A stretch of 64,000 nt of DNA from Deinococcus sp. YIM 134068 (GCF_036543075.1 NZ_JAZHPF010000011.1:54951-118950), one strand, 5' to 3'; positions 1 through 13,456 are shown, counted from the first letter of the stretch. The notes: generated by a model from the sequence alone, not told the origin. Translations and numbers: made by a program.

Positions 1-440
<440 letters not shown>

Positions 441-451
441 GAGGGCTGCCG

Positions 452-457
452 TATCCT
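452..457 (+). promoter_or_regulatory. -10 box TATCCT, leaderless start of the hotdog thioesterase
   Basis: TATCCT lies six nucleotides upstream of the ATG at 464, with no Shine-Dalgarno sequence between. The same TATCCT-N6-ATG arrangement recurs before mutS and the kynB-like gene. Confidence 0.55.
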
Positions 458-463
458 CCCGCC

Positions 464-943
464 ATGACCCCACCCGAGTCAGCATTGCACCCCGACCTGC
501 ACCTGCCCACCCCGGACGACCTCGCCCGCCTGAGTCCCGAGGAGGTCGCCGCCGGGCTGAACGGGCTTCAGGGCACCCTCGGCTCCCGGCTGGGCATCGA
601 ACTCCTCACCGCCACCCGCGAGCGCATCACCGCCCGGATGCCCGTGGAGGGCAACCGCCAGCCTGCCGGACGGCTCCACGGCGGCGCAAGCCTCGCCCTG
701 GCCGAAGAACTCGCCAGCGTGGGCACTTGGCTCAATCTGGACGTGCGGCGGCAGATCGGCGTCGGCGTGGACGTGAGCGGGACCCACGTGCGCGGCGTGA
801 CAGATGGTTTTGTCACCGCCGAGGCCACGCTCGCCTACCGGGGCCGCTCCGTCATGGTCTGGACGGTGGAGGTGCGCGACGAGCGGGGACGAACGACGAC
901 GCTGGCGCGGTGTACCTGCAACGTCATCAATCACGGGGGTTGA
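464..943 (+). CDS. PaaI/MenI-type hotdog-fold thioesterase
   Basis: 159 residues. The segment GRLHGGASLALAEELAS (about residues 66-82) is the signature of the PaaI-like thioesterase branch: HGG on the loop and a carboxylate on the central hotdog helix. These enzymes hydrolyse acyl-CoA thioesters, for example 1,4-dihydroxy-2-naphthoyl-CoA in menaquinone synthesis or phenylacetyl-CoA intermediates. About 45 N-terminal residues precede the hotdog core. The gene sits 23 bp after the CobW-like gene but has its own -10 box. The substrate is not inferable: MenI is possible because Deinococcus uses menaquinone, but no men gene is adjacent. Confidence 0.8.
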   Translation: MTPPESALHPDLHLPTPDDLARLSPEEVAAGLNGLQGTLGSRLGIELLTATRERITARMPVEGNRQPAGRLHGGASLALAEELASVGTWLNLDVRRQIGVGVDVSGTHVRGVTDGFVTAEATLAYRGRSVMVWTVEVRDERGRTTTLARCTCNVINHGG

Positions 944-1007
944 GGGCGGGCACAACGAGAGGCGGCGGCCCATGATTCAGCCGCCTCGTGCCCCAATGCC
1001 TTGACTG

Positions 1008-1979
1008 TTAACGCTCCAGCGCCCGCGCGAAACTCCTCCGCGCCCGCGCCTTCATCTCCTCCACGGCGGCCCAGTCGGGGGCGGCGCGGGCGAGAGCCTG
1101 AGCGCATACCGTCTCCACGTCGAGGGCGGTGGGGTGGCTCGGTGCCCCCGCGTCCGCGCAGAAGCCCGCCACCTTCGGGTCGTAGGCCACGCCCGCAAAA
1201 GGAACCCCGGCGGCGGCGGCGAGGATGACCGCGTGGAGCCGCACCCCAACCACGAAGCCGGAGGAGGCGATGGCATCCAACGCTACCTGCGGGTCACGGG
1301 TACTCAGCACCTCGTCCGCGCCGAGGCTGCGGGCCGCGCTGTCGTCGTGGTCGGGCATGAAGCTGAGGGCAGTCACGCGGCGGCCCCGCTCTCGCAGACG
1401 GGACGTGACGGCCTTCAGCCCCTCCGTCGCGTCCGTCACGTCCCCGCGCGGGGCGACGATCACGCGGTCAGGGTCGCGGGTGAAATTGGGAGTGGGCTGG
1501 AGCAGCAGCGCCGGATCGCCCCCCAGTTCCCCCTCCACCCCGAGCGACCGCAGCGTGTCCAGACTTCCCCGGTCGCGCACGATGACGCGCACGTCCTTCA
1601 GGGCAGCGGCCACCCGTCGCCCCCCCGCCTCGCTGAGCGGGCCGATGCTCTGGTTGAAGACGACCACCCGCTTGCCGAGCAGCCGCGCCGCGCGGATCAC
1701 CCCGAGGTAGTAGGTGAGGTTGCGCGCACTCGTCCGGTCTTGCAGTAGGCCGCCGCCGCCCGAAAGGACAATCTGCGAGCGGGCGAGGGCACCGAGCAGG
1801 GCCGCCGGTTTCATCCGCGCTGCGCTCTCGCAGCTGTAGGTGCGAGCCGTCTCCTCCGGCGTGTGGGAGAGCAGTAACGGCGTGACTCCCTGCCCCTTGA
1901 GTTCGCGCGTGATGGCGAGGGCAATCGCCTCGTCTCCGGTATTGCCGAAGCCGTAGTAGCCGCTGACGGCGACCCTCAT
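1008..1979 (-). CDS. csaB: Polysaccharide pyruvyl transferase CsaB
   Basis: 323 residues from the ATG at 1979. The start MRVAVSGYYGFGNTGDEAI is the classic N-terminus of polysaccharide pyruvyl transferases, and the body has LSGGGGLLQDRTSARNLTYY and the C-terminal GVRLHAVILAAAAGVPF motif of the family. CsaB adds pyruvate ketals to secondary cell-wall polymers so that SLH-domain S-layer proteins can bind. The frame continues upstream of 1979 only through a C/G-rich repeat, so the later start is preferred. It is followed upstream on the same strand by a DUF5693 protein, the usual partner in Deinococcus-Thermus and Firmicutes, which supports the S-layer role. Confidence 0.9.
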   Translation of the reverse strand: MRVAVSGYYGFGNTGDEAIALAITRELKGQGVTPLLLSHTPEETARTYSCESAARMKPAALLGALARSQIVLSGGGGLLQDRTSARNLTYYLGVIRAARLLGKRVVVFNQSIGPLSEAGGRRVAAALKDVRVIVRDRGSLDTLRSLGVEGELGGDPALLLQPTPNFTRDPDRVIVAPRGDVTDATEGLKAVTSRLRERGRRVTALSFMPDHDDSAARSLGADEVLSTRDPQVALDAIASSGFVVGVRLHAVILAAAAGVPFAGVAYDPKVAGFCADAGAPSHPTALDVETVCAQALARAAPDWAAVEEMKARARRSFARALER

Positions 1980-2068
1980 ACGGTCTCCCATACAGGGAGG
2001 AGAGGAGCAGTGGAATGGACGGAAGACCTTAATAAGTGACCAGATTGACGGCTGGAACCCCTTCTTTT

Positions 2069-2121
2069 CCCCCTCCCCCTTGAGGGGGGAGGCTGGGAGG
2101 GGGTGAGCGGGCAGGGCGTCC
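2069..2121 (+). repeat. Family A hairpin repeat
   Basis: C/G-rich hairpin CCCTTGAGGG followed by a GGCTGGGAGGGGGTGAG tail. It lies between the csaB start and the end of the DUF5693 gene. See the copies near 6107, 11240, 13746, 19016, 30626, 54190, 58797 and 60669. Confidence 0.8.
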
Positions 2122-2181
2122 CCGAAAAAGAGACGAACAACTCGTTGCGTCCTCCGCCCAGTGCCCCCCCGATCCGCCCCC

Positions 2182-4074
<1,893 letters not shown>

Positions 4075-4176
4075 GGGGAATATCCTAGGGGGTAGGAATC
4101 AGGGTGGAGGGGTGAGGGCTAAGGCGGTGAGGCCGTTCTCTTCCACCCTAACGCCTCACCCCTTACCCCCAACTCC

Positions 4177-5941
<1,765 letters not shown>

Positions 5942-6106
5942 GGTGGCTCCCGAAATCGCGCGGTCCTTCTGGGCACTGTCCCTTCTGGGCGCTGTGCCCG
6001 GCCCGCGCGGCAACGCCCCGAGCCTACCACCGCGCCGGGTTCCTGCCCACATCCGGCGCGTCGCGTGGAGTAAAGGGAGCAGGACGACGAACAGGAGGTC
6101 TTGCTT

Positions 6107-6170
6107 CCTCTCCCCCTTGCGGGAGAGGGCCGGGGAGAGGGGTGGCGAGCATCGCTCGTCCTGCTGCCAG
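6107..6170 (+). repeat. Family A hairpin repeat (long form)
   Basis: Reads CTCTCCCCCTTGCGGGAGAG, then a GGCCGGGGAGAGGGG tail, then a second small palindrome GCGAGCATCGCTCGTC. It is nearly identical over about 60 bp to the copy at 30626-30694. It probably forms two adjacent stem-loops. Confidence 0.85.
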
Positions 6171-6178
6171 ACGTAAAA

Positions 6179-6357
6179 CGCCGTTTAGGGCTTGGAATGC
6201 CGTGTTCATCGGCCTCCCTGCTCACGCCGTAGTTGGGCACGGTCATGTCGGATCGTTGAGAGTCACGGCTGGGAGGCTGTGGAGCCAAAATCCAGCGTAC
6301 AGGGCATTCTTGGAAGCTTTGCTGTCTGGTACGGGAAACTCAGGCCCTAAACGGGGT
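6179..6357 (-). mobile_element. MITE-like element, copy 1 (terminal inverted repeats CCGTTTAGGGCYTG)
   Basis: The left end CCGTTTAGGGCTTG (from 6181) and the right end CAGGCCCTAAACGG (to about 6355) are inverted repeats with 13 of 14 positions matching. GTAAAA occurs immediately outside both ends (6173-6178 and 6358-6363), as a target duplication would. The element is about 180 bp and non-coding. Its reverse complement aligns along its whole length with 22916-23098. It directly abuts a family A repeat. Confidence 0.6.
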
Positions 6358-6626
6358 GTAAAAGATACTTTTCCTCGATCTCCCGCTTATATCGAACGTC
6401 CGCTGGAAGGGGTCGGACTGAGGCCGAGTGTGCCCACCCTCACTGCCCAATCCCCTCCTTCTCACCCTCGCCTCTGTCTGCACCACCGCCCTTTCCCACC
6501 TGCTTCTGAAAGAAGGCTGTCAGGTCCAACACGGCACCCTGCCTGAAGGTAACAAGGCCCATCCCGCCCCCGTGGGCAATGCGGCTTCCAGACGGGAAGC
6601 ACGCGAGGGGGCCAAAGGGGGAACGC

Positions 6627-8264
6627 ATGGAACAAATCGCTCCGCTCGCCAAAATTCTGGCAGAGGCAAACGGAATAGACTGGCGCACGCTGCGCGGCAG
6701 CGGTGAGGGCGGCCTCATCGTGGAGGGCGACGTGCTGGGCCACCTCGCGCGCATCATGAGCGGCGACGAGGAACCGCCGCCCACGCCCGTGGACGCCCCA
6801 CCGCCCGACTGGACCGGCGAGGACCTCTCGGCCAGCCTGGGCCTCGGCCTGACCGCCCCCGGCCTGCCCACCGCCGATCAACTGCGGGGCGCGGGCGTGG
6901 ACTCCGACATCACCGCCTTCGTCGCGCAGGCCCAGAGCGCCCCGGCCCCCGCCGTCGCCCCCGCCCTCGCCGACGACGCCCTCGACTTCGAGCTGGACGA
7001 CGACCAGGCGATTCTCGCGCCGCCCGCGCCCACCCCGGTCGCCGCTTCCGCCTGGAGTGCCCCCGCGCCCGCCGAGCCGACGCTGCCCCCGGTGCCCGCC
7101 TTCACGGTGCCCGAACCCGTGCGCCCCGAACCCGTCCCGGTGATTCCCACCCCGGCAGCCGCGCCCGCCCCGGCGAGCAGCGGGATGTCGCTGGGCCTGG
7201 GCAGCCTGCTCTCCAGCCTGTACAAGCCCGCCGCCCCGACCCCGCAGCAAATCTCTCACCCCCAAATCTCTCAGCCCCAAATCTCTCAGCCCCAGACCTC
7301 GCAGCCCGAGGCCGCGCCGACTCAGTTTTTCCAGCCCCAGCCGCAGCCCGTCCAGCCCGCCCCGGCCCCGGTTCTCCCCGAGCTTCCGGCCTTCCCGACG
7401 CCCGCTGCTCAGGCACCCGTCGCCCAAATCCCCGTCGTGACGGAACCCACGCCCGTCTTCCAACTGCCGGAGACGCCCGCCGCGCCGCCCGCGCCCGCCC
7501 CGCTCCCCAGCCTGGACTTCCCGCTCCCCGTGATGGAGACGCCCGCCCCCGTGGAGGTCACGCCCGCGCTCGACGTGGCCGAGGTGGAGCCGGAGGTGGA
7601 GGTCGCCTTCCCCACAGAAGCCGCCGGGGCCGTGATGGAGGAAGCCCAGCCCGCCGCCGTGTTCGAGGCCGCCCCCGAGGTCGCCGAGCCGCAGCCGGAA
7701 GTGCCCGTGTTCGAAGTGCCCGTGTTCGAAGTGGAAGTAGAAGTGCCCGAAATGGAAGTGGAGGAGACGGTGGAAGCGGTGGCCGAACTGCCCGCCCCCG
7801 CTCAATCTCAGTCCTTCGGCGTCTACCTGCGCCGCGACGTGAACGCCCGGCCCATCACCGACCTGAGCCGCCAGCTCGCCAGCGCCCTGGGCCGTGAGGT
7901 TCCCCTCGCCCTCCTCGTCGCCCGCGCCGCCTCCCGTCACGCGGAGAGCCTGGGCCTCGGCACCGTCGCCCTGCACGACGCGGAGACGGCTCACCCCCGC
8001 CCGGTGGTCGCGGGTGCCCTGCGTGACGCTCTGGACGCCCTGAACCACCCCCAGGACCTCACCCCCGACCTCCTCGTGACCGACGCGGGCCACCTCGACC
8101 TCGACGACCTGCACTTCGGCCACACCGTTACCCTCAGCCTGGGCCGCGTTGCGGGGGACCGCGCCGCCCTCACCCTCTGCGGCGACCTCGACCCCACCCA
8201 CGCCGCGCGCTTCCTGGCCGACGTGGCGCGGGAGCTGGAGGAGCCGATCATCCTGGTGGTGTAA
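6627..8264 (+). CDS. E3-binding-domain protein with degenerate E2-like C-terminal domain
   Basis: 545 residues from the ATG at 6627 (residues read upstream of this are not conserved). Residues about 3-40 form a peripheral subunit-binding domain (PLAKILAEANGIDW, GSGEGGLIVEGDVL), which in 2-oxoacid dehydrogenase E2 proteins binds E1 or E3. A disordered Pro/Ala/Glu-rich linker of about 350 residues follows, including tandem PQIS units near residues 210-225. The last 130 residues resemble the E2 acyltransferase fold (ITDLSRQLASALG, TLSLGRVAGDRAALTL, HAARFLADVARELEEPIILV). The catalytic His and Asp of the DHRxxDG motif are absent, since that region reads GDLDPTHAARF. There is no lipoyl domain. It is probably a structural or scaffold relative of E2, not an acyltransferase. 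Confidence 0.7.
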   Translation: MEQIAPLAKILAEANGIDWRTLRGSGEGGLIVEGDVLGHLARIMSGDEEPPPTPVDAPPPDWTGEDLSASLGLGLTAPGLPTADQLRGAGVDSDITAFVAQAQSAPAPAVAPALADDALDFELDDDQAILAPPAPTPVAASAWSAPAPAEPTLPPVPAFTVPEPVRPEPVPVIPTPAAAPAPASSGMSLGLGSLLSSLYKPAAPTPQQISHPQISQPQISQPQTSQPEAAPTQFFQPQPQPVQPAPAPVLPELPAFPTPAAQAPVAQIPVVTEPTPVFQLPETPAAPPAPAPLPSLDFPLPVMETPAPVEVTPALDVAEVEPEVEVAFPTEAAGAVMEEAQPAAVFEAAPEVAEPQPEVPVFEVPVFEVEVEVPEMEVEETVEAVAELPAPAQSQSFGVYLRRDVNARPITDLSRQLASALGREVPLALLVARAASRHAESLGLGTVALHDAETAHPRPVVAGALRDALDALNHPQDLTPDLLVTDAGHLDLDDLHFGHTVTLSLGRVAGDRAALTLCGDLDPTHAARFLADVARELEEPIILVV

Positions 8265-8265
8265 A

Positions 8266-8338
8266 GCTCTCAGCCGTCAGCGGTCAGCTTTCAGCTCCCT
8301 GTGACTGACGGCTGACTGCTGACTGCTGATAGCTCTCT
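8266..8338. repeat. Family B repeat (TCAGC/GACGGC units)
   Basis: A tract of degenerate 7-10 bp units such as AGCTTTCAGC, TCAGCGGTCAGC and GCTGACTGCTGA, arranged so that its two halves can pair. It lies directly after the E2-like gene and before purA. Confidence 0.8.
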
Positions 8339-8465
8339 GGACATCCGCCCCTCCACCCTCCCCGACCGGGTTAGACTCAAGTACGGTGCTGCGCGCCGTG
8401 CTTTTTTTTGGCCTGCTTTCGGGCCGGAGGGGGGCAAGTCCGGGCGCGTGGCTGGAGGCTTCAGG

Positions 8466-9680
8466 ATGCCCGGAATAGCGATCATCGGCGCGCAGTGGGG
8501 AGACGAGGGCAAGGGGAAGATCACGGACTTTCTCGCGCCCGGAGCGCGGTACGTGGTGCGGTATCAGGGCGGCGCGAATGCCGGGCACACCGTCACGGCG
8601 GGGGGGCGGACCTACAAGCTCAACCTGCTGCCCAGCGGCGTGCTCCACGAGAGCGCGGTCAGCGTGCTGGGTGACGGCATGGTCATCGACCCCGAGAAGT
8701 TCCTCGCCGAGCGCCAGAGCCTCCTCGACGGCGGGCTGAGGCCCGAGCTGCGGATCAGCGACCGGGCGCACCTCGTGTTGCCCCACCACAAGTACGTGGA
8801 CGGGCGCAAGGACTTCGTGGGCACGACCGGGCGCGGCATCGGCCCCGCCTACGCCGACCGGGCGCGGCGGGTGGGCCTGCGCTTCGGGGACCTCGCGGAC
8901 GACGCCACCCTGCGCGAGCGCATCGAGCGGCTGCTGGAGGCCAAACCCAACTCCACGCGGGAGGCGGGCTGGTCCAGCGTGGCCGACGCGCTGGGCTACC
9001 TCCTCCCCATCCGCGACGCGCTGCTGCCCTTCGTGCGCGACACGGGGGCCGAATTGCGCCAGGCCATTAAGGACGGCGAGAACGTCCTGTTCGAGGGCGC
9101 GCAGGCCACTCTCCTCGATCTGAACTACGGCACCTACCCCTTCGTGACGAGCAGCCACCCCACGGTCGGCGGCATCCTCGTCGGGGCGGGCGTGAACCAC
9201 AAGGCGGTCGGGCAGGTGTACGGCGTCGCCAAAGCGTTCAACACCCGCGTGGGCCACGGCCCCTTCGTCACCGAGGTCTTCGGCGCGATGGAGACTCGGC
9301 TACGCGGCGACGGCTCCAACCCCTGGGACGAGTTCGGCACGACGACGGGCCGCGCCCGCCGGGTGGGCTGGCTCGACCTCGACCTCCTGAAGTACGCCGT
9401 GGACGTGAACGGCCTCGACGGTCTCGTGATCAACAAGATGGACATCCTCGCGGGCCTGGAGACAGTCAAGGTCTGCGTGAGGTACGACGAAGGCGGCCAG
9501 CCCGTCTACCGCGAGCTGCCCGGCTGGACCACCACCGACGGCGCGAGTAGCCGGGGCACCCTGCCGGGGGAGGCCCAGGCGTACCTCGACCTCATCGAGG
9601 AGACCGTGAACTGCCCCGTCGTCATCTTCTCGTGCGGCCCGGCGCGGGAGCAGACGTACGGGGCGGTGACGTGGGGGTGA
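8466..9680 (+). CDS. purA: Adenylosuccinate synthetase
   Basis: 404 residues from the ATG at 8466, which has CTGGAGG upstream. The N-terminal GAQWGDEGKGKITD is the GTP-binding loop with the catalytic Asp, and GGANAGHT follows with the catalytic His. GTTGRGIGPAY, the TSSHPTVGGI region and the C-terminal NKMDIL nucleotide motif are all present. It joins IMP and aspartate with GTP hydrolysis, the first committed step to AMP. It is slightly shorter than the 430-residue E. coli enzyme, as is usual in Deinococcus-Thermus. The next gene follows after 59 bp. Confidence 0.95.
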   Translation: MPGIAIIGAQWGDEGKGKITDFLAPGARYVVRYQGGANAGHTVTAGGRTYKLNLLPSGVLHESAVSVLGDGMVIDPEKFLAERQSLLDGGLRPELRISDRAHLVLPHHKYVDGRKDFVGTTGRGIGPAYADRARRVGLRFGDLADDATLRERIERLLEAKPNSTREAGWSSVADALGYLLPIRDALLPFVRDTGAELRQAIKDGENVLFEGAQATLLDLNYGTYPFVTSSHPTVGGILVGAGVNHKAVGQVYGVAKAFNTRVGHGPFVTEVFGAMETRLRGDGSNPWDEFGTTTGRARRVGWLDLDLLKYAVDVNGLDGLVINKMDILAGLETVKVCVRYDEGGQPVYRELPGWTTTDGASSRGTLPGEAQAYLDLIEETVNCPVVIFSCGPAREQTYGAVTWG

Positions 9681-9739
9681 GGGAGGAGAGGCTGCGAGCT
9701 GTTGACAGCATCGAGAGCGTCTGGGTAAAGGAGAAGGCC

Positions 9740-10384
9740 ATGTACCAACCCCCACACTTTCGGGAAGAACGGCTTGAAGTCCAGCACGCGCTGATTCGGA
9801 AGTTCCCCCTCGGTCTACTCATCACCGCAGGTCCGGGTGGCCTGATGGCAAATCCCATCCCCTTCGTCCTGGCACCGTCGGCTTCCGCGAAGGGGACCCT
9901 CCAGGCTCACCTGGCCCGCGCCAATCCGCAACTCCGTGAGCTTGGCCCCGCTTCCGAATGCCTCGTCGTGTTCCAGGGGCCGCAGGAGTACGTCACGCCC
10001 TCCTGGTACCCAACCAAACAGGAGACCGGCAAGGTCGTTCCCACCTGGAACTACGCCACGGTTCACGCCTGGGGCAGGCCGCGCCTGATTGAGGATGCCG
10101 CGTGGCTCGCCCACCACCTGAACGCGCTGACACGATCCCAGGAACAGGAACGCCCGGTCCCGTGGGAAGTGGCCGATGCGCCCGACTCGTACATCACTTC
10201 ACAGATGAAGGGCATCGTCGGCATCGAACTGGAGATCGACCGGCTGGCGGGCAAATGGAAGGTGAGTCAGAACCGCCCGGAACCGGACCGGAGGGGCGTG
10301 GTCGCCGGGTTCCGGCAACGGGGAGAGGAGTCTCACCCGATGGCCGCGCTGGTGGCCGAATACGGTGGGGTCGGGGAGGACTGA
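9740..10384 (+). CDS. PaiB-like FMN-binding protein
   Basis: 214 residues from the ATG at 9740, preceded by [17 protein letters not shown] at the start, [18 protein letters not shown] and [13 protein letters not shown] are the hallmarks of the PaiB family, which has a split-barrel flavin-binding fold. [31 protein letters not shown] sequence follows in the C-terminal third. B. subtilis PaiB was described as a negative regulator of sporulation and protease genes, but for most homologues only FMN or haem binding is established. The local context (purA, folE) does not indicate a function. Confidence 0.85.
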   Translation: MYQPPHFREERLEVQHALIRKFPLGLLITAGPGGLMANPIPFVLAPSASAKGTLQAHLARANPQLRELGPASECLVVFQGPQEYVTPSWYPTKQETGKVVPTWNYATVHAWGRPRLIEDAAWLAHHLNALTRSQEQERPVPWEVADAPDSYITSQMKGIVGIELEIDRLAGKWKVSQNRPEPDRRGVVAGFRQRGEESHPMAALVAEYGGVGED

Positions 10385-10471
10385 AGTTGGGGACAAACGT
10401 TCCCCAGGCCCGTCATTCTTAGGAACCTGGGTTCAGACCACCCTAACGCCTCCTCTCCAACTCCCAACCCC

Positions 10472-10477
10472 TACACT
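10472..10477 (+). promoter_or_regulatory. -10 box TACACT, leaderless start of folE
   Basis: TACACT ends seven nucleotides before the ATG at 10485, and there is no Shine-Dalgarno sequence in between. Confidence 0.5.
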
Positions 10478-10484
10478 CATCCCC

Positions 10485-11096
<612 letters not shown>

Positions 11097-11100
11097 GGGG

Positions 11101-11130
11101 GCAGTCAGCCGCCAGCTTCCAGCGGCCAGA
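11101..11130. repeat. Family B repeat
   Basis: Units CAGTCAGCCGCCAGC and TTCCAGCGGCCAG directly after the folE stop codon. Confidence 0.7.
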
Positions 11131-11239
11131 TGAAGGGGAATTGGGTGGCGGAGCTGTTACGTGGCTTCCTCTGCAAGCGGCTCTTCGAATCACCCACGAG
11201 GAGGCGGGGAGAAAAGACGCTCAAGCTCTTGCTCTTTTC

Positions 11240-11290
11240 ACTCCTCCCCCTTGAGGGGGAGGCCGGGAGGGGGTGAGCGGGCAGCGCCTC
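11240..11290 (+). repeat. Family A hairpin repeat
   Basis: CCCCCTTGAGGGGG hairpin with the tail GGCCGGGAGGGGGTGAG, lying between convergent folE and the NTF2-like gene. It may act as a terminator or mRNA end. Confidence 0.8.
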
Positions 11291-11306
11291 CTAAAAAACG
11301 AAGTCG

Positions 11307-11696
11307 TCAACCCACCCCCTGCCCCTCCTCCAACCCCGCACGCCCCAACGCCGTGCTCAACTCGTCGTAACGCGCCACATACACGACCCGCTCACCCTCG
11401 ACCCGGTAATGGGAGGCGATGGGCACCTCACTTACCACCGCGCCCGTATCCAGGTCGTGCCACCGTCCCACCTGTTCGTGGACGACCTCCGCGCCCCGAG
11501 CGAAGCGGCGTCTCGTCTCAAACCGCAACCCTGCCCGTCCCAGCCAGTCGGTCAAGACGGCATGCCCGCGCACGCTGCCCCGTGGCCCGACAATCTCGAT
11601 CTCCGGGTCGGAGAGGGCGAGCAGCCGCGTCTCGTTCCGCGCGTTGACGGCCTCCTCCCAGGCGCGAACGACCTCGGTGGGTGAGGGTATGGTCAT
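11307..11696 (-). CDS. NTF2-like/SnoaL-like domain protein
   Basis: 129 residues, spanning a single NTF2-like cone fold: an N-terminal helix ([29 protein letters not shown]) followed by strands with [12 protein letters not shown] and a C-terminal beta-sheet. Such proteins are small enzymes (isomerases, cyclases) or binding modules, and the active-site residues here do not single out a function. The ATG overlaps the TGA of the sufU gene by four bases (11693-11696), so the two are translationally coupled on the minus strand. Confidence 0.7.
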   Translation of the reverse strand: MTIPSPTEVVRAWEEAVNARNETRLLALSDPEIEIVGPRGSVRGHAVLTDWLGRAGLRFETRRRFARGAEVVHEQVGRWHDLDTGAVVSEVPIASHYRVEGERVVYVARYDELSTALGRAGLEEGQGVG

Positions 11697-12118
11697 GCCT
11701 TCTCCACCTCACTCAACGCTGTCTCCAGCGCCTGCCAGGCGAGCAGCGCGCACTTGCGCCGCGCGTGCAGGCGGCTCACGCCCGCCAGCGCCACGAGGTC
11801 GCCGAGCGCCGGATCGGGCAGGGCCTCGCCCATGACCATCGCCCGGTAGCTCGCGCTCAGGGCGTGAACTTCCCCCAGCGCCAGGCCGCCGAGCCGTTGC
11901 GTCATCAGGCTCGCACTTGCCCGGCTGACCGCGCAGCCCTTCCCGGTGAAGCGCACCTCCGCGAGCCGCCCATTCTCCACGCGCGCCCACACCGTGACGT
12001 GATCGCCGCAGCCGGGGTTGTCGCGCGCGGCGTGCGGGGCACCCGCAATCTGGCCCACCCCACGCGGACGCCCCCCATGCTCGGCGATGATCTGGCGGGC
12101 GACGGCTTCGGGCAGCAC
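11693..12118 (-). CDS. sufU: SufU-type iron-sulfur cluster assembly / zinc-dependent sulfurtransferase
   Basis: 141 residues from a GTG at 12118. Three conserved cysteines are present: C37 in NPGCGD (with D39), C62 in [10 protein letters not shown] and C123 in RRKCALLAW. This is the zinc-binding set of SufU, which accepts persulfide sulfur from SufS. The 18-21 residue insertion between the second and third cysteines that separates SufU from IscU appears present ([20 protein letters not shown]). No sufBCD or sufS is in the window, so the gene is detached from the usual operon. It lies 10 bp downstream of the amidohydrolase gene and is probably co-transcribed with it. The GTG start is a best guess. 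Confidence 0.88.
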   Translation of the reverse strand: MLPEAVARQIIAEHGGRPRGVGQIAGAPHAARDNPGCGDHVTVWARVENGRLAEVRFTGKGCAVSRASASLMTQRLGGLALGEVHALSASYRAMVMGEALPDPALGDLVALAGVSRLHARRKCALLAWQALETALSEVEKA

Positions 12119-12128
12119 GGGTCTCCTC

Positions 12129-13307
12129 CTACTCCGGCAGCCCCAGGCGCAGCGCGGCGGCATGGAGCATCCGCACCCCCGTCTCCAGGCTGGCCTCGTC
12201 CAGGGTGAAGCGCGGGTGATGGTGCGGCCAGCGGCTGTCGGCCTCGTCGCTGCCCGAGCCGACGTTGAAGTACGCGCCGGGTGCCCGCTGGAGGTAGGCG
12301 CTGAAGTCCTCGCCGCCCATCGTGGGCCTGGCGTCCTGATAGTGCTCGGGGCCGACCGTCTCCAGCGCGATTTCCCGAAGCCGCGCGGATACCCAGTCCG
12401 TGTTGATGACGGGACGGTAGCCCAGCTCGTACCGGAACTCGTAGCCCGCCCCGTGCGCCTCACACACGCCCCTCACCACGCGCTCGATGAGTTGCGGTGC
12501 CCGCTCGCGCAGCTCCGGGTCGAAGGTCCGCACTGTGCCCAGCAGGTTCGCCGTGTCGGGGATGACGTTGTGCGTGGTGCCGCTGTGGAAGGACGTGATG
12601 GACACTACGAGCGCGTCGAGCGCCGCGACCTGACGGCTGACCACGTGCTGAAGGTTCGTCACGACCTGCGCCCCGACCGCGATGGGGTCCACCGCCTGCT
12701 CCGGGTGCGCGCCGTGCCCGCCCTTGCCCTTGATCACGATCTCCACCGTGTCCGGCGCGGCCATAAACGCCCCTGGCTTGACCGCCACCACGCCGACCGG
12801 AAGCTGCGAGTTGAGGTGCAGGCCCGTCACCACGTCCACGCCGTCCATCAGGCCCGTGCCCGTGACGAGTTCCTCCGCGCCGCCCGGCCCGATCTCCTCG
12901 GCGTGCTGGAAGATCATGCGGACCTCGCCGGGGACGTTCGCCGCGTCACTCGACAGCAGCCGCGCCACCCCGAGCAGAATCGCCGTGTGCCCGTCGTGCC
13001 CGCAGGCGTGCATGGCCCCCGGATTGCGCGAAGCGTACTCGAAGGTATTCTCCTCCTCCATCGGCAGGGCGTCGATGTCCGCGCGCAGGAGGATGGTGCG
13101 GCCCGGCTTCCCGCCCCTCAGCACGGCCAGCACGCTCGTCGCGGTCGGGCGGGAGACGGTCAGGCCCGGCATCTTCCGCAACTCGGCCTCGATGTATGCC
13201 GCCGTCTCGTGCTCCGCGAAGCCGACTTCGGGGTGCATGTGCAGGTGCCGCCGCCACGCCACGAGTTGCCCGCGCAGGGCCGCCACCGGGTCCACGGTCT
13301 GGGTCAT
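12129..13307 (-). CDS. M20D family amidohydrolase (hippurate / N-acyl amino acid hydrolase type)
   Basis: 392 residues. [20 protein letters not shown] at the N-terminus, [13 protein letters not shown] and [17 protein letters not shown] give the binuclear metal site. [15 protein letters not shown] carries the catalytic Glu pair, and the C-terminal [11 protein letters not shown] completes the site. The dimerisation domain lies in between. Enzymes of this group remove acyl groups from amino acids (hippurate, IAA-amino acids, N-acetyl-diaminopimelate). The exact substrate is not inferable. Transcribed with sufU and the NTF2-like gene. Confidence 0.88.
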   Translation of the reverse strand: MTQTVDPVAALRGQLVAWRRHLHMHPEVGFAEHETAAYIEAELRKMPGLTVSRPTATSVLAVLRGGKPGRTILLRADIDALPMEEENTFEYASRNPGAMHACGHDGHTAILLGVARLLSSDAANVPGEVRMIFQHAEEIGPGGAEELVTGTGLMDGVDVVTGLHLNSQLPVGVVAVKPGAFMAAPDTVEIVIKGKGGHGAHPEQAVDPIAVGAQVVTNLQHVVSRQVAALDALVVSITSFHSGTTHNVIPDTANLLGTVRTFDPELRERAPQLIERVVRGVCEAHGAGYEFRYELGYRPVINTDWVSARLREIALETVGPEHYQDARPTMGGEDFSAYLQRAPGAYFNVGSGSDEADSRWPHHHPRFTLDEASLETGVRMLHAAALRLGLPE

Positions 13308-13348
13308 GCCCCAGCGTAGAGCATTTGCCGGGGGAGGGCCGTTTCGGG

Positions 13349-13382
13349 GTCGCCAGTCGCCAGCTTCTAGTCGCCAGAGAGA
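13349..13382. repeat. Family B repeat
   Basis: GTCGCCAGTCGCCAGC and TAGTCGCCAGAGAG units between the amidohydrolase start and the small basic protein. Confidence 0.65.
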
Positions 13383-13456
13383 CCTTGAGCGCCTTCGTGA
13401 ACCCGGCTGAGCCTGTCCTCAGCAACTTTTCTCTCTTGGATGTCGTAATGGGAGGC

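Larger units (their letters stand above)
5942..6626. other. 685-bp intergenic region filled by repeats
   Basis: No supported gene. It holds a family A hairpin repeat (about 6107-6170) and a MITE-like element (about 6179-6357). The remaining 6364-6600 stretch shows no clear feature apart from the ribosome-binding region of the next gene. Confidence 0.7.

Noticed and set aside
7240..7320. Tandem CAAATCTCTCAGCCCC-type units that could suggest a CRISPR array
   Set aside because: The units are contiguous, in frame and encode the PQIS repeats of the E2-like linker, with no spacers.
8395..8440. T-run and GGCC...GGCC hairpin upstream of purA as a terminator
   Set aside because: The T-run precedes the stem on the plus strand, and on the minus strand an A-run follows, so it does not fit a rho-independent terminator in either direction.
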